From contig CAYPEI010000002.1 in the NCBI GenBank assembly GCA_964409775.1, positions 62,001-126,000 on the forward strand: a stretch of DNA of 64,000 nt, written 5' to 3'. How positions within the stretch are numbered: position 1 is the first letter of the stretch; every line of letters starts with the position of its first letter. Shown piece by piece: positions 33,351-43,681 of the stretch. Made by a program: the position numbers and the translations under genes. The stretch comes from JAHBXL01 sp964409775. GTDB taxonomy: Bacteria > Planctomycetota > Phycisphaerae > Phycisphaerales > UBA1924. The notes under the pieces were generated by a model. The model was not told the DNA's origin and did no database searches. It saw only the letters and a list, made by a program, of their open reading frames with translations.

Positions 33351-34538
33351 ATGCCCTTTGCCACCGTGCCCGAGGTTCTCGAAGATGTCCGCGCCGGGCG
33401 GATGGTCATTCTGACCGACGACGAGAAGCGCGAGAACGAGGGCGATCTCGTGCTCGCGGCCGAGCACGTGACGCCCGAGGCGGTCACGTTCATGCTGACC
33501 GTTGCGCGCGGGTATCTCTGCCTCTCGCTGACCGAGGCCGATTGCGACCGCCTCGAACTTCCCCCGCAGGCCGCCGTGAACACCACGGTCCGCGGCACGG
33601 CGTTCACCGTCTCGATCGACGGACACCCGCGCCATGGATTCACGACCGGTGTATCCGCGAAGGAGCGGGCCGGGTGCATCCGCATGGCGATCGATCCGCA
33701 GCGCCGCGCCGACGACTTCGTGCGTCCCGGCCACATCAATCCGCTGCGCTCGCGAGACGGCGGCGTGCTCGTGCGGACCGGGCAAACGGAGGGATCGGTC
33801 GATCTGTGCCGGCTCGCGGGGCTGTATCCCGCCGCGGCGATCATCGAGATCATGCGCGATGACGGCGAGATGGCCCGCGTGCCCGACCTCGAGCAACTCG
33901 CCGCGAAGCACAACCTGAAGATGTGCTCGGTCGCCCAGATCATCGAGCACCGACTCGCGAGGGAATCGCTGGTGAAGCGGCTCGAGCCCGCCGCGGGCAC
34001 GCCGCTGCGGACCCGGCTGGGCGACTTCCGGCTCTTTGCCTACGAGTCGCTGGTCGATCCCCTCCCGCACATCGCGTTGTGCGCGGGGGATGTCGGCGGT
34101 GCTCATGGCGCGATCGACGAGCCGACGCTCGTCCGTGTGCACCGGCGCGACGTGCTGGGCGACATTTTTCTCGATCTGGACTCCTCTCCCGAGGGCGCCA
34201 CCGGCGAGACGCTGCATGCGTCGATGCGGGCCGTCGCCAAGGCGGGCCGCGGCGTGGTGCTGTATCTGCGGCCCGGAGGCGCCGAGCCCGGCGACGGGCG
34301 GTTGGCGCATCGGCTGAGCGCCGTCCGCCCGGCACGCCGGGACGATGCGGATGACCCCAACCTGACCGCGCCGGGGAACACGGTTCCGAGCGCAGTCCGC
34401 GAGATTGGTGTGGGCAGCCAGATTCTCCGCGACCTGGGCCTGAGAAGGCTCCGCTTGCTGACCAATCACACCACGGACTGGCCGGGCCTTGAGGCGTACG
34501 GCCTTGAAGTGGTCGAGCGCGTACCGATCCGCGGCTGA
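33351..34538 (+). CDS. ribBA: RibBA-type riboflavin synthesis protein with altered metal sites
   Basis: A 395-residue fusion of a 3,4-dihydroxy-2-butanone-4-phosphate synthase domain (1-205) and a GTP cyclohydrolase II domain (205-395). In the first half DDEKRENEGDLV is normal, but the expected G-H-T-E-A metal-binding motif reads GQTEG, so the metal-ligand His is Gln. In the second half, C-x10-C-x-C is missing: the corresponding segment is RVHRRDVLGDIFLDLDSSPE. The zinc-dependent ring-opening reaction is therefore unlikely there, though GRGVVLYLRPGG and GVGSQILRDLGLRRLRLLTN remain. Length and domain order match RibBA. It may be a synthase-only enzyme or one with relaxed chemistry. The start at 33351 lies 46 nt from the divergent antiporter gene. 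Confidence 0.85.
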   Translation: MPFATVPEVLEDVRAGRMVILTDDEKRENEGDLVLAAEHVTPEAVTFMLTVARGYLCLSLTEADCDRLELPPQAAVNTTVRGTAFTVSIDGHPRHGFTTGVSAKERAGCIRMAIDPQRRADDFVRPGHINPLRSRDGGVLVRTGQTEGSVDLCRLAGLYPAAAIIEIMRDDGEMARVPDLEQLAAKHNLKMCSVAQIIEHRLARESLVKRLEPAAGTPLRTRLGDFRLFAYESLVDPLPHIALCAGDVGGAHGAIDEPTLVRVHRRDVLGDIFLDLDSSPEGATGETLHASMRAVAKAGRGVVLYLRPGGAEPGDGRLAHRLSAVRPARRDDADDPNLTAPGNTVPSAVREIGVGSQILRDLGLRRLRLLTNHTTDWPGLEAYGLEVVERVPIRG

Positions 34539-34693
34539 GCGTGACCGGGTCGGCGGCAGGATGCGCAAGGACCGTCATCGCAACTGAGGAAGGGCTTCGG
34601 GATGTCCGCCAAGATCGGGGGGTGCGCGTCATGGGCTGCACGCTGGTGTCATGGCGGTTGATGCGGCATCCGGGCCGCGCCGATAAGTCGTGC

Positions 34694-34933
34694 ATGGAAG
34701 CAGCCCTTTCAGCGATCACGCAGGCGTTGTATCAGTCGCAGGTGTCCTACGCCGTCGCCGCGAAGGCGATGGATGCGATGCGACAGGAGGGCGGGGCAGC
34801 GCTTGCGCTGCTGGAGGGCGCGGCGAAGGTGCAGTCGCAGGCAGTGGGTCGGGGCGATGCGGGCGTCGCCGCGGCGGTCGAGGAACTCGCGAAACTCACC
34901 GACGAGAACGGCCGGCTGGATGTGACGGCCTGA
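34694..34933 (+). CDS. YjfB-like putative motility protein
   Basis: A 79-residue all-helical protein, ALSAITQALYQSQVSYAVAA at its start, resembling the short YjfB family of Bacillus and other flagellated bacteria: central helix AVAAKAMDAMRQEGGAALA and a hydrophobic-polar C-terminus with LDVTA where the family has L-D-I-x-V. The match is based on pattern only, so confidence is moderate. The ATG at 34694 is chosen because residues upstream of it lack the family pattern. No other flagellar gene lies nearby, but the nonulosonate operon starting at 47268 would be consistent with a glycosylated flagellum. Confidence 0.5.
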   Translation: MEAALSAITQALYQSQVSYAVAAKAMDAMRQEGGAALALLEGAAKVQSQAVGRGDAGVAAAVEELAKLTDENGRLDVTA

Positions 34934-35022
34934 TCTTGCGCGGTGTGAACGGCATCAAGGCCCGGGCAGGCGCTGGCCGGAAGGGTCCGGAAGAGCCGCG
35001 CCTGCTTCTCTAAAATGTTCAC

Positions 35023-36084
35023 ATGGATCGGGGGCGTGACAGCACGAGCGTGGATGCGCGGTCGCCGCGGCTGGCGATCACGTTGCGTGGGCTGAAGATC
35101 CTGGGGCATCCGAAGACCAGGCCCGAGTTGTGGGGCGTGGTGGCGCCGTGGGTGCGGGTGCACACGATGGGGCAGGGTGGCACCGCGTCGGCGGTTGTGC
35201 TGTCTGGAGTGGATCAGCGACCGATTTCGCCCTCGTTCCTGCGGTCGTGGCCGATCGGTTCGATGGGCGCCGGGTACGTGATCCGGCGCATGGTCGAGCG
35301 TGCGCGGCGGGACGCTCTGCGAACGGGCGATTTCGACATCGTGGATGAGGAACGGGTGACGACGATCGGGAAGATCGGGATGACCTTCCTCGCGGCGATG
35401 TGCGTCGGTATGTTCGCCTTCTTCGGCATCCACCTGCCGCTGACGGTGCTGCGCGGACTCGGGCAGAATCCGCTGTGGTTCGACATCGTCTGCGCATGCG
35501 TTGCTGCGCTCATGTTCATCATTTCCGCGGCGATCTTTGGCGGCATGGCCTGGCTGTGGATTCGTATCGCCTGGATTGTTGTGCCGAGCCTGCGCGTGAC
35601 CGGTGTGCAGATCGAGATGACGACACGGGACGGACGCAAGCACACGTATGCGTGGACGGATGCGCGGCGGTTCAGCAGCCAGTTCGTGCATGTTGGGGTG
35701 AAGATGAACGACGGCCGGAGGTTTCTCGTCCTGCCGCGACGGTCGCGGTTCGTATTTCAGGATCGGATCCGCCGGCAGGATCCTGCCGCGGTGGAGAGGA
35801 ACCGCGAAGGGGCGCTGCTCAAGAAGATGTTCTGGTGGTTCCAGGGTGGTGGGATCGTGATCGCGCTGGCCGTGTGGTGGATGAACGCTTCAAGTCCTGG
35901 TCCCGTACCGCATCATCCGCTCGTGTTCTACGCGGCTGCGGGCTTTGGAGTGCCGGCGCTGCTGGCGTTCAGCATGCTGGCACCGAATGCGATTGCGCGG
36001 TGGGATGCGGGGCGCATGCGGAAGAAGCGAATCCGGGGTCGATCGCCGGGTGGGGGCACCGCCTCTGCCAATCCGGCAGGCTGA
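35023..36084 (+). CDS. Four-helix membrane protein of unknown function
   Basis: A 353-residue integral membrane protein with two pairs of hydrophobic helices: about 117-141 and 150-182 in the middle and about 272-288 and 298-319 near the C-terminus. Between the pairs is a soluble domain of about 85 residues with beta strands (RVTGVQIEMTTRDGRKHTYA, FSSQFVHVGVKMNDGRRFLV), which looks like a PH-like or DUF fold. Arg-rich ends (IRRMVERARRDALR, GRMRKKRIRGRS) suggest the 'positive inside' rule places N- and C-termini in the cytoplasm. No family recognised. Confidence 0.6.
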   Translation: MDRGRDSTSVDARSPRLAITLRGLKILGHPKTRPELWGVVAPWVRVHTMGQGGTASAVVLSGVDQRPISPSFLRSWPIGSMGAGYVIRRMVERARRDALRTGDFDIVDEERVTTIGKIGMTFLAAMCVGMFAFFGIHLPLTVLRGLGQNPLWFDIVCACVAALMFIISAAIFGGMAWLWIRIAWIVVPSLRVTGVQIEMTTRDGRKHTYAWTDARRFSSQFVHVGVKMNDGRRFLVLPRRSRFVFQDRIRRQDPAAVERNREGALLKKMFWWFQGGGIVIALAVWWMNASSPGPVPHHPLVFYAAAGFGVPALLAFSMLAPNAIARWDAGRMRKKRIRGRSPGGGTASANPAG

Positions 36085-36354
36085 TGCCATCGACAGCAGG
36101 GGAGCAATGCAAAGGGGGTCTCCCCCGCACCCTCTGTTGATGAAAGCCGAACATGAGTCGAGTTCTCGCCCACAGAGGGGGGTCGGCGTGGCGATTATTC
36201 CGCCCGCTATCGCGAACTCCGGTTGGCGCGCGGGTTGCAGAGAAGTCTTTCGAACATGGTGCCGGTTGAAGTCTCAGGCCGGGATTGAGGCCAAGAAGCC
36301 TCGCTCTCTCCTCGGCGCGGCCGGCACCACCTTGGCCGGGGTGGAGGAACGACT

Positions 36355-39063
<2,709 letters not shown>

Positions 39064-39154
39064 CGCCACCGCGAGAAGGGTTGGGGAATAGCATCGGGCC
39101 CGAGCCAGGCCGGCTGACTCGGTGTCTGTTGTCACTTCTCAATCCGGAGCCACG

Positions 39155-40588
39155 ATGGCACACGGCCCAACTGTTCGACCCGAAGAGATCGGCGCTCCAC
39201 AGCCGGTCGATGTGCTGCTGCGCCCACTCCGCCGCTTCATGCGCTTCGAGGCCGCGGGCGGCATCCTGCTCATGCTCTCCTCGATTGCGGCGCTGGTTTG
39301 GGCGAACTCCTCGTACGGGCACAGTTACCACGCGCTCTGGCACGAGACCAACTTCTCGTTCAAGTTCGCCGACTTCCAGATCGCCTGGCCGCTGGGCCAC
39401 TGGATCAACGACCTGCTCATGGCGGTGTTTTTCCTCGTGGTCGGGATGGAGATCAAGCGGGAACTGCTGGTGGGCGAACTTGCCTCGCCGAGAAAGGCCG
39501 CGGTCCCGATCCTCGCGGCGATCGGCGGCATGGTGGTCCCGGCGGCGATTTTTGCCGCGTTCACGTGGGGCAGGCCCGAGATCCGCGGGTGGGGCGTGCC
39601 GATGGCCACGGACATCGCCTTTGCGCTGGGCGCGCTGGCGATCCTCGGCAGCCGCGTGCCCTTCGGGCTCCGCGTCTTTCTCGCCTCGCTGGCGATCATC
39701 GACGATCTCGGCGCGCTGCTGGTCATCGCCATCTTCTATACCGACAACCTGCAGTTGGCCTATCTCGCCGCCGCGGCGGGCGTCACCGTCATCCTCATCG
39801 GCCACAATGTGCTCGGTGTGCGCAGGGCGCACGCCTACTTCCTCTGGGGCCTGGTCCTGTGGTATCTCGTCTACAAATCCGGGGTGCACGCGACGATCGC
39901 CGGCGTCGTTCTCGCGGCGACGATCCCCGCGAGGACCAGCATCGACGGCGAGGGCTTCATGCGCGGCGTCCGCTCGCTGGCGGACGACTTCGGCCGCGCC
40001 GGTGATCACGGCAGCGATGTCGTGACCAATCCCCGGCAGCAGGGTGTCATCAAGACCATGGAGATCCTGTGCGAGCGGGCACAGACACCGCTGCAGCGGC
40101 TTGAGTATGGCCTGCTCCCATGGGTCACCTTCTTCATCGTCCCGATCTTCGCGCTGGCCAATGCCGGTGTGGTCATCGGGGGCGGGCACAGCGCGCCGAC
40201 GGGGGCCGAGGCCGCCGCGGCGGATGCATCGCAGGCGGCGCACGACGGGATCATGGCGATGCTCCTGGCGCCCAAGTCGCTGGGGATCATGGCCGGTCTG
40301 GTCATCGGCAAGCCCGTCGGGATCTTCCTCGCGACCTGGCTGGCCGTCCGGGTCGGGATCGGCGTGCTCCCGACGGGCGTCACCTGGCGGCACCTGCTCG
40401 GCGCGGGCTTCCTCGGCGGCATCGGCTTCACGATGTCGCTCTTCATCGCCGCGCTGGCGTTCCCCGATGCCGAGCAACTCAACATCGCCAAGGCGGCGGT
40501 GCTCGGGGGCTCGATCCTCGCGGGCATCGGCGGCTTCGCCGTGCTGATGACCGGCAAGCCGGTTGCGCAGGGCGACAACGGCCACTGA
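39155..40588 (+). CDS. nhaA: Na+/H+ antiporter NhaA
   Basis: A 477-residue sodium/proton antiporter that exports Na+ using the proton gradient. About 11-12 membrane helices are present. The sodium-site pair lies in SLAIIDDLGALLVI, where D-D matches D163-D164 of E. coli NhaA. FLVVGMEIKRELLVGEL and RPEIRGWGVPMATDIAFALG are further family marks, the latter containing D133-like TDIAFALG. A loop at about 275-305 (RSLADDFGRAGDHGSDVVTN) is longer than in the E. coli protein. The ATG at 39155 with GGAG 5 nt upstream is preferred over a GTG at 39122. It follows clpB by 91 nt and may share its transcript, though a link is not obvious. Confidence 0.93.
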   Translation: MAHGPTVRPEEIGAPQPVDVLLRPLRRFMRFEAAGGILLMLSSIAALVWANSSYGHSYHALWHETNFSFKFADFQIAWPLGHWINDLLMAVFFLVVGMEIKRELLVGELASPRKAAVPILAAIGGMVVPAAIFAAFTWGRPEIRGWGVPMATDIAFALGALAILGSRVPFGLRVFLASLAIIDDLGALLVIAIFYTDNLQLAYLAAAAGVTVILIGHNVLGVRRAHAYFLWGLVLWYLVYKSGVHATIAGVVLAATIPARTSIDGEGFMRGVRSLADDFGRAGDHGSDVVTNPRQQGVIKTMEILCERAQTPLQRLEYGLLPWVTFFIVPIFALANAGVVIGGGHSAPTGAEAAAADASQAAHDGIMAMLLAPKSLGIMAGLVIGKPVGIFLATWLAVRVGIGVLPTGVTWRHLLGAGFLGGIGFTMSLFIAALAFPDAEQLNIAKAAVLGGSILAGIGGFAVLMTGKPVAQGDNGH

Positions 40589-40617
40589 GGCGCACCCCTC
40601 CGTCGGTGCACGACGGT

Positions 40618-41802
40618 TCAATAGGCGTTGCGCTTGCGGAGCAGCCGCGGCGAGCGCGGATCGAGCGATTGCAAGGCGAGCAGCGAGGCAATCCGCTGCG
40701 CCGCGCGCCCGTCGCCATAGATGCGCGTCGGCGTCGCACGCGGCCGGCTTCGGGCGCGAAGCACTGCCGCGCCCAGCCCGCTGAGGCCCGCCACCCCGAC
40801 ATCGGCCACGTTTGCCGCGCGCTCGCGCCCCGCCTGGCGCGGCCCGATGTTCACCACGCGCAGACCGATTGCCGCGGCCTCGATCAACCCGGCCGACGAG
40901 TTGCCGACCAGCACGCCCCGGTTTGCCGCCAGGCGCTTCAGCAGCGCGACAAACCCCGAGCGCGGGAGATGGTCGCTCGTTTCCCAGTCGACATGCCCGC
41001 GGCGGAGGTTGCCGCCGCAGCGGACAGACTCGATGATCTCGCGCCCCGGGTCGTGGTTCGGCGCGAGCCACAGCGTGGGGTACGCCGCGGCGATGCGCGA
41101 CACGGCCCGCGCCACCCGCCGCTCGTCAGTCTCGCTCAAACCCGACGGATGCAGCAGAACAGCGATCCGCGGGTCGCCCAGTTCCCGCGCCGCGGCATCA
41201 TCCATCGGGCAGATGCCGCGGAGCCCGTCGATCGCCGGCGAGCCGGTCACGTGCACGAACTCCGGCTTTTCGCCCATGCGGCGGATTCGCGCCGCGGACT
41301 CGGCTGTCGCGGCCAGGTGCAGGTGCGAGAGTTTCGTGATGGCGTGACGCATCGCCTCATCGGCGATGCCTTCCGCCCGGTCGCCGCCGTGGATGTGTGC
41401 CACCGCGATTCCAGTAACGCTTGCCGCGCTCGCCGCGGCGAACGCTTCGATGCGGTCTCCAAGCACCACGACCCAGTCCGGCTTGATGCCGGCAAAGGCG
41501 CGCGCAAACCCCTCCGTGCCCCGGCCCAGCGCCGCGGCATCCGCCGCGCGGGTCACGTGTCTTCCCGTGGCCGCACGCTGCATCGGCACGCGGGCCGCCA
41601 CCGCAAAATCCGACTCGACTTCCCGGATCGTCCGTGCCGGCGGCAGCAGGTGAGCCCCGCCCGCTATGATCTTGAGTCGCAGCCGCGGGGAGTTCTGAAT
41701 CGCGTGCATCACGGGGCGCAGCAGGCCGAACTCGGCGCGCGTGCCCGTGATGACGGCGACTGTTCGGCGGCCGGCAGATCCGGTGGCGGGTCGTGCAGTC
41801 AT
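40618..41802 (-). CDS. neuC: UDP-GlcNAc 2-epimerase (hydrolysing), NeuC type
   Basis: A 394-residue GT-B-like enzyme of the hydrolysing UDP-N-acetylglucosamine 2-epimerase family. It converts UDP-GlcNAc (or a derivative) to ManNAc and UDP, the first step of sialic-acid-type synthesis. Segments: VAVITGTRAEFGLLRPVM (about 16-33), VVVLGDRIEAFAAASAA and VAHIHGGDRAEGIADEA, SHLHLAATAESAARI, VHVTGSPAIDGLR, and GVLVGNSSAGLIEAA with GPRQAGRERA at the active-site cleft. ATGA overlap with neuB fixes the start at 41802. It is the last gene of the operon. Exact substrate (UDP-GlcNAc or UDP-diNAcBac derivative) cannot be decided from sequence. Confidence 0.88.
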   Translation of the reverse strand: MTARPATGSAGRRTVAVITGTRAEFGLLRPVMHAIQNSPRLRLKIIAGGAHLLPPARTIREVESDFAVAARVPMQRAATGRHVTRAADAAALGRGTEGFARAFAGIKPDWVVVLGDRIEAFAAASAASVTGIAVAHIHGGDRAEGIADEAMRHAITKLSHLHLAATAESAARIRRMGEKPEFVHVTGSPAIDGLRGICPMDDAAARELGDPRIAVLLHPSGLSETDERRVARAVSRIAAAYPTLWLAPNHDPGREIIESVRCGGNLRRGHVDWETSDHLPRSGFVALLKRLAANRGVLVGNSSAGLIEAAAIGLRVVNIGPRQAGRERAANVADVGVAGLSGLGAAVLRARSRPRATPTRIYGDGRAAQRIASLLALQSLDPRSPRLLRKRNAY

Positions 41803-42926
41803 GCGTCCGGCTCCTCGCGAGGCGGCTGGCGCCCGATGTCCGCCCATGTGATCGGCACGTCTGCTTCAACCCGGCGAGCAAGCACGCTCCCGACCATCAT
41901 GTCAAGAGCGAACGGAGGCACGCCCGTGCCGGGCCGCTTGAACGTCACATCCTCGCGCGTGAGGCGATGACCGGCCGGCAGGGCCTGCGTTGAGACGATG
42001 GATTGCCGCGACACCGTCCGCACATCCCGCTCCCGGTCCTGGACGCACTTGGTGCCAGCGGCACCGCACTCGGGTGCGCAGTGCTTCCGCTGCTCGAATG
42101 CGGAACGCACGTTCGCGATGTACCGCCTCATCCCTGCGAAGTCGAGCGATGCCGCGTGATCCGGCCCCTGCGCCGTGCGGTCGTAGGTGAAGTGCTTCTC
42201 CAGAATACATGCGCCCGCCGCTACAGCCGAGGCACCCATCACCTCCGACGCGGTGTGGTCGCTGTACCCGATCGGCGCATCTGGCAGCGCGGAGCGCAAC
42301 GCGCCGATCCCCTCGAGCGCGGCCGCGTCTTCCGGCGTGGGGTATGAACTCACGCATTGCAGCATCGCCAGACGCTGGTCTCGTCTCGCTGCGCTCAGCC
42401 AGTCCGCCGCCCGCCGCACCTCGGCCATTGTGCTCGCGCCCGTGCTCACGATCAGAGGCCGTCCCGTCCCCGCGAGCGACTCCAGCAGCGGTCGATGGAT
42501 GATGTCCGGCGACGCCGTCTTATACGCGTCCCAGCCGCCGTGCACCCGCGCGACCGCCTCCGCCTCCGCCACCAGTTCCACCGAGAACACCGTCACGATC
42601 GCGTCGATCCCCAGCCGTCGCGCCTCGGCCAGCACGGGCAGCATCTGCGCAGGGCTCAACTCGAGCCGGCGCAGCATGCCGATCGGGTCGGTCTCGCCCG
42701 CGGCCTTCTGATACGCCGCCAACTTGGCGGCCGAACTCATCAGCAGGTCCGTCCGGAACAGTTGCAGTTTAATCGCGTCCGCGCCCGCGGCGTGTGCCTC
42801 GCGGACGAGCGCGACCGCCCGCTCCACCGAGCCATCGTGGTTCACGCCCAGTTCGGCGATCACATAGGGGGGGAGGCCCGGGCCGATCTGTCGATCACGG
42901 ATGTGCATGGCGGAGCGGGACTCCAT
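41799..42926 (-). CDS. neuB: N-acetylneuraminate synthase-type nonulosonate synthase (NeuB)
   Basis: A 375-residue enzyme that condenses phosphoenolpyruvate with a 6-carbon amino sugar to make a nine-carbon nonulosonic acid. The TIM-barrel domain (about 15-285) has YVIAELGVNHDGSVERAVAL, ADAIKLQLFRTDLLMS, IGYSDHTASEVMGASAVAAG and CILEKHFTYDRTAQGPDHAASL, with metal- and PEP-binding H/E residues. A SAF antifreeze-like domain closes the protein (about 305-365). The start ATG at 42926 overlaps the neuA stop codon (TAATG). A cysteine-rich insertion (HCAPECGAAGTKCVQDRERD) precedes the SAF domain and is unusual. The product could be sialic, legionaminic or pseudaminic acid. Confidence 0.93.
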   Translation of the reverse strand: MESRSAMHIRDRQIGPGLPPYVIAELGVNHDGSVERAVALVREAHAAGADAIKLQLFRTDLLMSSAAKLAAYQKAAGETDPIGMLRRLELSPAQMLPVLAEARRLGIDAIVTVFSVELVAEAEAVARVHGGWDAYKTASPDIIHRPLLESLAGTGRPLIVSTGASTMAEVRRAADWLSAARRDQRLAMLQCVSSYPTPEDAAALEGIGALRSALPDAPIGYSDHTASEVMGASAVAAGACILEKHFTYDRTAQGPDHAASLDFAGMRRYIANVRSAFEQRKHCAPECGAAGTKCVQDRERDVRTVSRQSIVSTQALPAGHRLTREDVTFKRPGTGVPPFALDMMVGSVLARRVEADVPITWADIGRQPPREEPDA

Positions 42927-43681
42927 TACGTGTGCGGCGCGAGCATCGCTTCGGCGACCAGCATGTCGATCCTGGAGTCGATGTCGATCACGCCGCCCTC
43001 GGGGTTGATGATGCCGCGGCGGCGGTCCTCGCGGCCGAAGAACGCGTGCGGGCCGGGGGGCACGCCGGGGATCTCCAGCATCAGCGCCTCGCGAGTGACG
43101 GCGATCACACCGCCATCGGGCACGAACGCGGGCGGCAGGTCCTGCCTGCGGAAGACACCGTGGTTGAGAACATCACCTTCCCACGGCCGTACAGCGCCCC
43201 CTGCCGGATCGACCCGCGCCATCCACCACGGGTGATACTTGCCGACGAGTGCATATGACTGCACCGAATCCGCGGCCCGGTCAACCAGCAACTCCACCGC
43301 CTGATCGATCAGCCCTTCCGGCCGAACCGGGACATTCGCATACAGGATCAGGATCGGATGAGATGGCACAAGGCGAGACCCGCTCGCACGTTCAAGCTCG
43401 CCAACTGCATGCCGCGCAGCCGAATCCACCGTCGCCGTATCGCTCGCAAGCTCGGCCGGCCTCGCGATCGTCCGCGCGCCCAGCCGCGACGTTATCCCCA
43501 GCAGCTCCGCATCGTCCGATGACACGACGACTTGGTGCACGCACCGCGCCCGCTGCGCCGTCTCAATCGTCCACTGCACGCACGGCTTCCCCGCGATCGG
43601 AAGCACGTTCTTCCGCGGCAGGCCCTTGCTCCCGCCGCGGCCGAGAATGAGGGCGATGGCGTTGCGCTCGCAGGCGGCCAT
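42926..43681 (-). CDS. neuA: CMP-nonulosonate cytidylyltransferase (NeuA type)
   Basis: A 251-residue nucleotidyltransferase that activates a nonulosonic acid with CTP. The N-terminal ALILGRGGSKGLPRKNVLPI (about 10-29) is the CTP-binding loop, followed by VVVSSDDAELLGI, RPAELASDTATVDSA and an acidic SDTATV segment. The C-terminal part has GVFRRQDLPPAF and NPEGGVIDIDSRIDM, which corresponds to the metal-binding D in the family's V-D-I-D. The ATG at 43681 overlaps the stop of the giant fusion gene (ATGA). The product most likely serves as donor for the surface glycosylation made by that gene. Confidence 0.9.
   Translation of the reverse strand: MAACERNAIALILGRGGSKGLPRKNVLPIAGKPCVQWTIETAQRARCVHQVVVSSDDAELLGITSRLGARTIARPAELASDTATVDSAARHAVGELERASGSRLVPSHPILILYANVPVRPEGLIDQAVELLVDRAADSVQSYALVGKYHPWWMARVDPAGGAVRPWEGDVLNHGVFRRQDLPPAFVPDGGVIAVTREALMLEIPGVPPGPHAFFGREDRRRGIINPEGGVIDIDSRIDMLVAEAMLAPHT

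Noticed and set aside
36085..36354. CIRCE/HrcA operator upstream of clpB
   Set aside because: No TTAGCACTC-N9-GAGTGCTAA-like repeat was found in the 270 bases before clpB.
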